DNA of 5,994 bases from CAZRZN01 sp964604565 (GTDB lineage: Bacteria; Pseudomonadota; Alphaproteobacteria; Rhodobacterales; Rhodobacteraceae), in the NCBI GenBank assembly GCA_964604565.1, contig CAZRZN010000261.1, forward strand, positions 1-5,994. The letters run 5' to 3'. A program made the position numbers and the translations under genes. Numbering within the stretch: the stretch's first letter is position 1; each line of letters begins with the position of its first letter. The notes beneath the pieces are model-generated. The model ran no database searches. It was not told the origin of the DNA and saw nothing but the letters and a program-made list of their open reading frames with translations. Positions 1-4,894 of the stretch are shown here, piece after piece.

Positions 1-2
1 AA

Positions 3-995
3 ATGCAAATAAATCAACACGCTAGATTATCCTGTGCCCCTATGATGGACTGGACCGACCGGCATTGCCGGTATTTCCACCGGCTGATGTCCGGGCGGGC
101 GCTGCTCTACACGGAGATGGTGACCGCACCCGCGCTGGTGCGTGGTGGCGCGCTGCATCTGCTGGATCACAGCCCCGAAGAACACCCCGTCGCGCTGCAA
201 TTGGGCGGCTCGGACCCGGCGGAGCTTGCCAAGGCCGCCCGAATGGGGCAGGCGGCGGGGTATGATGAGATCAACCTCAACTGCGGCTGCCCCTCCGACC
301 GTGTGCAATCCGGCACCTTCGGGGCGATCCTGATGAAACACCCGCAGACCGTCGTCGATTGCGTCAAGGCCATGCAGGACGCGGCCGATATCGAGATCAC
401 CGTCAAATGCCGCATCGGCGTCGACGAGCAGACACCCGAAGACGTGCTGCCCGAATTCCTCAGCCGCCTTGGTGCGGCGGGCTGCTCGCGAATCATCATC
501 CACGCCCGCAAGGCCTGGCTTCAGGGGCTCAGCCCCAAGGAGAACCGCGACGTGCCACCCCTGCAATATGATCTTCTGCGCCACATGCGGGCGCTCTTTC
601 CGCATCTGCACCTTTCGGTGAACGGCGGGATCGCCAGTCTTGACGAGGCACGGGCGTTCCTCGACGAGGGTTTCGACGGCGTCATGATCGGCCGTGCCGC
701 CTATCATCAGCCCTGGGATATCCTCGGCGCCGCGGATGCGCGCATCTGGGATGAGGCCGACAGCGGCAAGACGCCGGAGGACATCGCCCGCGCCATGCTG
801 CCCTATATCGAGGCACATTTGGCCAGCGGCGGAAAGCTGAACCAGATCACGCGACATATGATGGGCCTTTTCGCGGGCCGTCCGGGCGCGCGGCGCTGGC
901 GGCAAACGCTGTCCGAAGGGGCCTCGCGCCCCGGCGCGGGACCGGATCTGGTCGAAGAGGCGCTGTCCTTCGTCGCCCCGGCAAAGGCGGCCTGA
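3..995 (+). CDS. dusA: tRNA-dihydrouridine(20/20a) synthase DusA
   Basis: This is an FMN- and NADPH-dependent enzyme that reduces uridine to dihydrouridine in the D-loop of tRNA (U20/U20a for the DusA branch), acting in the cytosol. The 330-residue product fits the family length. Visible landmarks are the N-terminal APMMDWTDRHCR block (residues 12-23), which is typical of DusA, and the NCGCPSDRVQSG block (93-104), whose second cysteine, C96, is the expected general acid. A TIM-barrel strand carries K135 and R137 (VKCRIG). IIHARKAWLQGLSPKENR (165-182) contains H167 and the DusA-specific KAWLQGLSPKENR stretch. VNGGI (206-210) and GVMIGRAA (226-233) are phosphate-binding loops for FMN. The ATG lies 2 nt from the window edge, so its ribosome binding site and any upstream in-frame start cannot be seen. 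The first ten codons are unusually AT-rich. It is followed after 3 nt by the transporter gene, which suggests cotranscription. The family call is secure; the exact start is less so. Confidence 0.95.
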   Translation: MQINQHARLSCAPMMDWTDRHCRYFHRLMSGRALLYTEMVTAPALVRGGALHLLDHSPEEHPVALQLGGSDPAELAKAARMGQAAGYDEINLNCGCPSDRVQSGTFGAILMKHPQTVVDCVKAMQDAADIEITVKCRIGVDEQTPEDVLPEFLSRLGAAGCSRIIIHARKAWLQGLSPKENRDVPPLQYDLLRHMRALFPHLHLSVNGGIASLDEARAFLDEGFDGVMIGRAAYHQPWDILGAADARIWDEADSGKTPEDIARAMLPYIEAHLASGGKLNQITRHMMGLFAGRPGARRWRQTLSEGASRPGAGPDLVEEALSFVAPAKAA

Positions 996-998
996 TCC

Positions 999-1814
999 AT
1001 GGACTTCGCGGCACTGCTGCCCTTGCTGGGCGTCCTGATCGTGGCCTCGGGCTTTGCCGGGCTGTTGGCGGGTCTTTTCGGGGTTGGCGGGGGGATCATC
1101 CTCGTGCCAGCCTATTATTACGTCTTTGTCGCGCTGGGATATGATATCCCGCAACTGATGCAGATCTGTCTGGCGACCTCGCTCGCGTCGATCATCGTGA
1201 CCTCGATCCGCTCCGTCCTGTCGCACAACAAGCGCGGCGCGGTGGACTGGGGATTGCTGCGCGGCTGGGCGCCGGGCATTGCCCTCGGCGCTTTGCTGGG
1301 CGTGCTGGTCGCGGCCGGCCTTCGCTCCGATGTGCTGGCGCTGATCTTTGCCGGTCTGGCCTCCGCGGTGGGGCTTTTCCTGCTGCTGGGACAGCCCGCT
1401 TGGCGTGTGGCGCCGGAAATGCCGCGCGGCGTGGCCCGCGCGATCCTCTCGCCCCTGGTGGGGTTCTTGTCGGTCCTCATGGGGATCGGCGGCGGCAGTT
1501 TCGGCGTCCCGCTGATGACGCTCTACAGCGTGCCGATGCACCGCGCGGTGGCGACGGCGGCCGGATTCGGACTTCTGATCGCAGCCCCTTCGGTGTTGGC
1601 CTTTCTCTTTGTCCCCGTCGACGGCGCCCCGCCCTGGACGGTGGGTGCGGTGAACTTCGCAGCCTTTCTGGTGACGATCTGCATGACGGTGCTGACCGCG
1701 CCGCTGGGCGCGCGGCTGGCCCATGCGCTTCCGGCCCTGCTGCTGCGGCGCATCTTCGCCGTTTTCATCCTGATCGTGGCAGTCAACATGCTGCGGGAGG
1801 CGCTGTGGGGCTGA
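999..1814 (+). CDS. TauE/SafE family membrane transporter (putative sulfite/anion exporter)
   Basis: This 271-residue polytopic inner-membrane protein belongs to the TauE/SafE (DUF81) family, members of which are implicated in export of sulfite, sulfoacetate or other small organic anions. It shows the internal duplication of the family: a glycine-rich GLFGVGGGIILVP motif at residues 25-37 is echoed by LMGIGGGSFGVPLM at 160-173. After the first motif comes the conserved ATSLASIIVTSIRSVLSHNK region (59-78). Hydrophobic stretches at about 5-27, 30-47, 55-72, 92-108, 112-131, 148-170, 183-205, 215-235 and 250-266 are consistent with roughly eight or nine membrane segments. The ATG is 3 nt after the dusA stop, with AAAGGCGG at 983-990 as a plausible ribosome binding site. 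The 3' end overlaps the likely start of the oxygenase gene. The substrate cannot be read from the sequence, so 'sulfite exporter' is a family label only. Confidence 0.9.
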   Translation: MDFAALLPLLGVLIVASGFAGLLAGLFGVGGGIILVPAYYYVFVALGYDIPQLMQICLATSLASIIVTSIRSVLSHNKRGAVDWGLLRGWAPGIALGALLGVLVAAGLRSDVLALIFAGLASAVGLFLLLGQPAWRVAPEMPRGVARAILSPLVGFLSVLMGIGGGSFGVPLMTLYSVPMHRAVATAAGFGLLIAAPSVLAFLFVPVDGAPPWTVGAVNFAAFLVTICMTVLTAPLGARLAHALPALLLRRIFAVFILIVAVNMLREALWG

Positions 1815-2593
1815 CCGCGATGGCGGCGCGCGGCTGGACCCGGTTTTCGGCCGATGCCCGCAGCCTTGCATGGGCGCGGGCGGCGCACGCACGGGGCTGT
1901 CAGGTGCTGAAGGATCCCGGGCTGCGCGCCCAATGGTTGCAATGTCAGGGCACGTGGTTCGTGGGCGTCGATGCGCTGCCCACCGCGCCCGATGGCTGTC
2001 TGTCAGGCATCCCTCTGGCCGGTCCCGCGCCGGATGTCCTTGCGCCCCTGCCGGACCTGCATCCTGCACAACTGTCGGTGGTCCTGCCCGGCTATCCGCG
2101 CCCCCGGCAGGGGGAGAGCGACGCCGCCTTTCGCTACCGCCGCGATCGGGACGCCGCGCATGTGGACGGTATCATCGCGGACGGGCCGGACCGCCGCCGC
2201 CGCATCCTGGAGCCTCACGCCTGGATCCTCGGGCTGCCGCTGACCGAAACGGACAGGGGCGCAAGCCCGCTGGTGGTCTGGGAGGGCAGTCACAGGATCC
2301 TTCGCGCGGCGCTGCAAGACGCGCTCGCCCCGCACCCCCAAGCGGACTGGGGCAGGGTGGACGTGACCGAGGCCTATCAGGCCGCCCGCCGGCAGTGTTT
2401 CGAGAGTTGCCCGCGCGTGCCGCTGCACGCCGCCCCGGGCGAGGCGCTGCTGCTGCACCGGCTGACGCTGCACGGCATCGCGCCTTGGGAAGAGGGCGCC
2501 TTGGCACCGCCAGAAGGCCGCATGACCGCCTACTTCCGTCCGCCGGTTCAGGGCGGTGTCGCCGCCTGGCTGCACCCGGAGCCGCTCGTCTGA
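1805..2593 (+). CDS. Putative Fe(II)/2-oxoglutarate-dependent oxygenase, phytanoyl-CoA dioxygenase (PhyH)-like
   Basis: The 262-residue product (counted from GTG at 1805) has the pattern of the PhyH branch of Fe(II)/2-oxoglutarate oxygenases. H119-V-D121 is a candidate HxD iron-binding pair. WEGSH (159-163) resembles the conserved GSH turn of PhyH proteins. HRLTLHGIAPW (218-228) supplies the distal iron ligand, most likely H223, and R239 (GRMTAYFRP) sits where the 2-oxoglutarate-binding arginine is expected. No signal peptide or membrane segment is visible, so it is probably cytosolic. Substrate and pathway are unknown. Start choice: GGGAGG at 1795-1800 lies only 4 nt before the GTG, which overlaps the transporter stop by 10 nt. 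An in-frame ATG at 1820 (257 residues) lacks a nearby ribosome binding site but is a real alternative. The overlap suggests translational coupling to the transporter. The family call comes from motifs alone; overall similarity to well-studied PhyH enzymes looks low. Confidence 0.75.
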   Translation: MGLTAMAARGWTRFSADARSLAWARAAHARGCQVLKDPGLRAQWLQCQGTWFVGVDALPTAPDGCLSGIPLAGPAPDVLAPLPDLHPAQLSVVLPGYPRPRQGESDAAFRYRRDRDAAHVDGIIADGPDRRRRILEPHAWILGLPLTETDRGASPLVVWEGSHRILRAALQDALAPHPQADWGRVDVTEAYQAARRQCFESCPRVPLHAAPGEALLLHRLTLHGIAPWEEGALAPPEGRMTAYFRPPVQGGVAAWLHPEPLV

Positions 2594-2668
2594 ACAACCG
2601 CTGGGGCCGGGTTGTCGGGAAGATCCAACTGCCTGCACGGCCCGGCCCACGCGGACGTGGTCACGGAT
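2594..2668. other. Convergent intergenic gap with two weak hairpins
   Basis: This is the short region between the 3' ends of the plus-strand oxygenase gene and the minus-strand DUF1289 gene. Two small inverted repeats are visible. ACAACC (2594-2599) pairs with GGTTGT (2610-2615) around a 10-nt loop. CCACG (2647-2651) pairs with CGTGG (2656-2660) around a 4-nt loop. Neither is followed by a clear T-tract on the strand it would serve, so an intrinsic terminator is possible but not demonstrated. No gene is seen here. Confidence 0.3.
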
Positions 2669-2902
2669 CTAGCGTTGCTTCAGACGGGCCGCGCGACCGA
2701 CGCGGCGCTGCTGGATCCGGCCCTTTCGGGCGGGCAATTCGGCCATGACCGCGCGCCGCTCCTCGCCGGACATGCGCGACCAGTCGGTGATTTCCCGCGT
2801 GGAGCGAAGACAGCCGGTGCACAATTTTGCCTGCGGATGGATCATGCAGATCTTCACGCAGGGGCTTTCGATCTCGTCACGACGCCAGATATCGTCCTGC
2901 AT
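2669..2902 (-). CDS. DUF1289 domain-containing small cysteine-motif protein
   Basis: This 77-residue protein matches the DUF1289 family, small proteins of unknown function that are widespread in proteobacteria. The hallmark is SPCVKICMI (residues 13-21) followed by CTGCLRS (28-34). Together they give four cysteines, C15, C19, C28 and C31 (CxxxC...CxxC), that could bind a metal ion or an iron-sulfur cluster. After that comes the family block EITDWSRMSGEERRAVMAEL (37-56). The C-terminal tail (57-77) is rich in arginine and lysine. The gene starts 6 nt after the ruvX stop. A GGAG ribosome binding site (plus-strand positions 2912-2915) sits immediately next to the ruvX stop codon with a 9-nt spacer, so it is very likely the last gene of a ccmI-ruvX-DUF1289 transcription unit. 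The function is unknown; metal binding is inferred from the cysteine spacing. Confidence 0.9.
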   Translation of the reverse strand: MQDDIWRRDEIESPCVKICMIHPQAKLCTGCLRSTREITDWSRMSGEERRAVMAELPARKGRIQQRRVGRAARLKQR

Positions 2903-2908
2903 TGGGTC

Positions 2909-3406
2909 TTACTCCGGTTGCGCGGGGGTGTCCCGCGCGATGCTCAGATACCGCAGCCGGTCCAGCGCTCCCTGAAGGATATAGGCTGCGGCCACATGGT
3001 CGATGACTTCGGCGCGGCGCTTGCGCGAGGTATCCGCCTCCAGCAGGGCACGCTCGGCCGCGACGGTCGACAGACGCTCGTCCCAGAAGGTGATCGGCCC
3101 GTCCCACAGCGCCGCGAAATTGCGGGCAAAGGCGCGGGTGGACTGGCAGCGCGGCCCCTCGGACCCGTCCATGTTGCGCGGCAGTCCCAGCACCACGCCG
3201 CCGATCTTGCGGTTGTCGAGAATCGCCTGCAAGCGGACCGCGTCCAGCCCGAATTTCTTGCGCCGGATCGTCTCCAGCGGCGACGCGACAGAGCGCAGAC
3301 TGTCCGAAACCGCGACACCGATGGTCTGGGTGCCAAGGTCCAGACCCGCAAGCCCCGCCATCGGCGGCACCGCGGCGACAAAGGTCTCCATGTCATCGTG
3401 GATCAT
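2909..3406 (-). CDS. ruvX: RuvX/YqgF family Holliday junction resolvase-like protein (pre-16S rRNA nuclease)
   Basis: This is a cytosolic RNase H-fold protein of the YqgF/RuvX family, linked to maturation of the 5' end of 16S rRNA and proposed as a Holliday junction resolvase. The 165-residue length is slightly above the usual 130-150 because of an N-terminal extension. GLDLGTQTIGVAVSD (residues 21-35) carries the first catalytic aspartate, D23. VVLGLPRNMDGSEG (71-84) is the conserved central block. FWDERLST (107-114) contributes E110, and IDHVAAAYIL (135-144) supplies the final acidic residue, D136, so the acidic triad appears intact. The chosen ATG gives the N-terminus MIHDDMETF. A second ATG 15 nt further in (first base at 3391) is equally plausible, because neither has a strong ribosome binding site; the upstream one has a GGGGCGG stretch nearby. 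It lies 84 nt downstream of ccmI and 6 nt upstream of the DUF1289 gene, on the same strand. Confidence 0.93.
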   Translation of the reverse strand: MIHDDMETFVAAVPPMAGLAGLDLGTQTIGVAVSDSLRSVASPLETIRRKKFGLDAVRLQAILDNRKIGGVVLGLPRNMDGSEGPRCQSTRAFARNFAALWDGPITFWDERLSTVAAERALLEADTSRKRRAEVIDHVAAAYILQGALDRLRYLSIARDTPAQPE

Positions 3407-3490
3407 GGCCGCCCCACGCAGGCCGACCCGGCAGGCGGGAATCCGGCGCGCCTTGGCCTGTGATTTCCGGCGGTGATATCAAACATCCGG
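3407..3490. other. ccmI-ruvX intergenic spacer
   Basis: An 84-nt gap separates two genes on the minus strand. It contains short palindromes such as TGATATCA (3474-3481) and GGCGCGCC (3445-3452), but no hairpin followed by a T-run and no convincing -35/-10 pair. Either read-through from ccmI or a separate ruvX promoter here is possible; the sequence does not decide. Confidence 0.3.
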
Positions 3491-4720
3491 TCAGTCCCCG
3501 ACACCCGCTTGGCGGGCGGCCTCGCGCAACTGGTCCAGCGCCGCTTCGTTCCCGGCAAAGACGGTCTGCGCTTCGGTCCAGATCGCGCTGGCCTGCTCCG
3601 TGTCGCCGAGCACGCCGAGGGATGAGATCAGGCGCGCCCAATCCTGCGGCGGTCCGCCTTCCTGCGCAAGCCGTGTCGAAAGCTGATCGACCATGCCGCG
3701 GATCATCTCCGCCCGGTCCTCGGGGGACAGGTCAGACGCTGCGGCGACATCCGCCGCCGAGGGGCCGCGCGGCCCCGACAGCTCTGGCATCTGGAAATCC
3801 TTGACCCCCGCGACAAAGGCCAGATCCTGAATCTGGCCCCGGATCGGCCCGACCCAGGGGTCGCCCGGGGCGCTTTCGCGCAACAGCGTGTTCCACATCC
3901 GGAACGCCACGTCCGGGCGTCCGACCTGCGCCATCATCAACCCGCCGTAATAACGCGCCACGCCGTTGTCCGGGTCCCGCGCCAGCGCCTGTTCCAGCAC
4001 CGCCTGCGCCTCCGGAGAGACATAGCCCCCCGCGGCAAGGATCATCATGTCCGCCAGATCGGTGTAATCCTGCGGACTCGCGTCCTCGCCCCTCAGCCGG
4101 ATGATCTGTTCCTGCGCCTGATAGGCCTGCCGGAAATTGCCCAGCGCCGCCTCCGAACGCGCCAGCAGCCTGTGCCCCTGAAGATCGTCGGGACGTTCCG
4201 CCACCGCCGCGCGCAGCCGCTGCACCAGTTCCATGTATTCCGGCGACGCATCGACCGCCGGTTGCGGCGGCACGCCGGACTCCGCCTCGGCCTGCGAGGT
4301 GCGGCTCTCCAGCGCCTCCTCGGCGCGGTCCAGACGCGATTTCAACGGCACGTCGGCATAGCCCGGCGCCCCGATCTGCATGTAAAGCCCGAAACCCCCG
4401 CCGATCACCAACAGCGTGATCGCCGCTGCCGCGGTGTAGCCCAGCACCCGGGGCTGATCGCCGCCCTTGGCCGTCCCGCGCACCTTGGCATCCGCCGCCA
4501 GCAGCCGGCGCGAGATCTCGACGCGCAGCCGTTCGGCCTCCTCGGCCGGGATCTTGCCGCGGGCTGCATCCGCATCCACTTCCTTCAGCTGGTCGCGATA
4601 GACCTGCAAGTCATAGGCTTCGGCCGGGCCGGTCGCCCGCCGCCCACGCAACAGCGCCACCACAAGCGCCGCCGTCAGGACAAGGGCCAATGCCCCTGTC
4701 AGGATCCAGAACACCGTCAT
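3491..4720 (-). CDS. ccmI: c-type cytochrome biogenesis protein CcmI (CycH)
   Basis: CcmI is the membrane component of System I cytochrome c maturation. It binds apocytochrome c through a periplasmic TPR domain and passes it to the CcmF/CcmH heme-ligation complex. The 409-residue product shows the expected architecture. TM1 lies at about residues 4-24. A cytoplasmic loop follows, with the family motif YRDQLKEVDADAARGKI (41-57) and a heptad-like, Leu/Glu-rich helix (60-80). TM2 lies at about 93-114, after which the periplasmic domain begins with TPR-like helices at about 175-209, 219-284 and 362-406. The ATG at 4720 is chosen because GGGAGGA sits just upstream and TM1 starts immediately. The reading frame stays open to 5023, but that extension would overlap soxB and has no membrane or CcmI character. 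It is probably the first gene of the ccmI-ruvX-DUF1289 set. No other ccm genes lie in this window, so ccmI is separated from any ccmABCDG or ccmFHL cluster by at least the visible flanks. Confidence 0.93.
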   Translation of the reverse strand: MTVFWILTGALALVLTAALVVALLRGRRATGPAEAYDLQVYRDQLKEVDADAARGKIPAEEAERLRVEISRRLLAADAKVRGTAKGGDQPRVLGYTAAAAITLLVIGGGFGLYMQIGAPGYADVPLKSRLDRAEEALESRTSQAEAESGVPPQPAVDASPEYMELVQRLRAAVAERPDDLQGHRLLARSEAALGNFRQAYQAQEQIIRLRGEDASPQDYTDLADMMILAAGGYVSPEAQAVLEQALARDPDNGVARYYGGLMMAQVGRPDVAFRMWNTLLRESAPGDPWVGPIRGQIQDLAFVAGVKDFQMPELSGPRGPSAADVAAASDLSPEDRAEMIRGMVDQLSTRLAQEGGPPQDWARLISSLGVLGDTEQASAIWTEAQTVFAGNEAALDQLREAARQAGVGD

Positions 4721-4723
4721 GCG

Positions 4724-4732
4724 TCCTCCCTC
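4724..4732 (-). promoter_or_regulatory. Ribosome binding site of ccmI
   Basis: On the minus strand this reads GAGGGAGGA, with the GGAGG core 4 nt and an upstream GAGG 8 nt before the ATG at 4720. It is the strongest Shine-Dalgarno match in the window and fixes the ccmI start against the longer open frame that extends into soxB. Confidence 0.7.
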
Positions 4733-4753
4733 GGTTCCCCCTGATCTAAGCGC

Positions 4754-4765
4754 CCCGCGCGCGGG
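4754..4765. repeat. Perfect 12-bp palindrome CCCGCGCGCGGG beside an A6 tract
   Basis: CCCGCG at 4754-4759 is mirrored by CGCGGG at 4760-4765 and is directly followed by six adenines (4766-4771). In the ccmI leader it would lie about 34 nt upstream of the start codon. It has no T-run downstream on either strand, so it is not a normal intrinsic terminator. It may be incidental in GC-rich DNA or a structure in the ccmI 5' leader. Confidence 0.4.
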
Positions 4766-4800
4766 AAAAAAGGGCAAAAGGACAGGATGCTCCGCCATGT

Positions 4801-4829
4801 CGCAACTGCGCGTCATTGTGACGGTTGCG
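4801..4829. repeat. Two-arm inverted repeat (candidate operator or hairpin) upstream of soxB
   Basis: An inner perfect dyad, CGTCA (4811-4815) and TGACG (4819-4823), flanks a TTG centre. An outer pair, CGCAAC (4801-4806) and GTTGCG (4824-4829), extends it, with a 4-nt asymmetric insert TGCG (4807-4810) on the left. That gives eleven matched base pairs in a 29-nt window located 66 nt before the soxB ATG and 81 nt before the ccmI ATG, counting the bases between. The position fits a binding site for a dimeric regulator of one or both genes. The symmetry is seen directly; the role is inferred. Confidence 0.45.
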
Positions 4830-4836
4830 GTCCGCA
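4826..4836. repeat. Perfect 11-bp dyad TGCGGTCCGCA
   Basis: TGCGG (4826-4830) and CCGCA (4832-4836) surround a single T. It overlaps the right arm of the 4801-4829 inverted repeat, so only one of the two could form as an RNA hairpin at a time. As DNA it could be a second, adjacent regulator half-site pair. It is short enough to arise by chance in GC-rich DNA. Confidence 0.35.
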
Positions 4837-4894
4837 GGAATTTGCCGTTTGGGTCCATTAAACCCCGAAACCCTCGCCCCCGGATTCGAGCCTC

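Larger units (their letters stand above)
4721..4894. promoter_or_regulatory. Divergent promoter region between ccmI and soxB
   Basis: This 174-nt gap between two divergently transcribed genes must carry the 5' regulatory signals of ccmI (leftward) and probably of soxB (rightward). It is visibly less coding-like than its flanks and contains A- and T-rich patches (4766-4771, 4839-4862) and three inverted repeats listed separately. I could not pick a convincing -35/-10 pair for either gene. The soxB start has only a weak purine stretch (GGATTCGAG, 4882-4890) as a ribosome binding site. Confidence 0.55.

Noticed and set aside
1400..1804. Upstream extension of the oxygenase frame within the transporter gene
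   Set aside because: The frame is open back to 1400, but this part lies out of frame inside the conserved second half of the transporter and encodes Arg/Gly/Pro-rich shadow sequence.
27..2069. Very long open frame (680 codons) on the minus strand, antisense to dusA, the transporter and the oxygenase
   Set aside because: It runs across three well-supported genes, its product is low-complexity (rich in Arg, Gln, His, Gly) with no recognisable domain, and such long antisense frames are expected when GC-rich codons remove stop codons from the opposite strand.
2594..2660. Bidirectional terminator in the convergent gap
   Set aside because: The stems are only 5-6 bp and lack T-tracts, so I kept the region as a low-confidence gap with weak hairpins rather than calling a terminator.
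2612..3463. 283-codon plus-strand open frame opposite DUF1289 and ruvX
   Set aside because: It is antisense to two recognised families, shows no domain or good ribosome binding site, and has the composition of a shadow frame.
4754..4771. Palindrome plus A-tract as an intrinsic terminator
   Set aside because: The genes on both sides point away from this site, and the T-run would precede, not follow, the stem on the minus strand.
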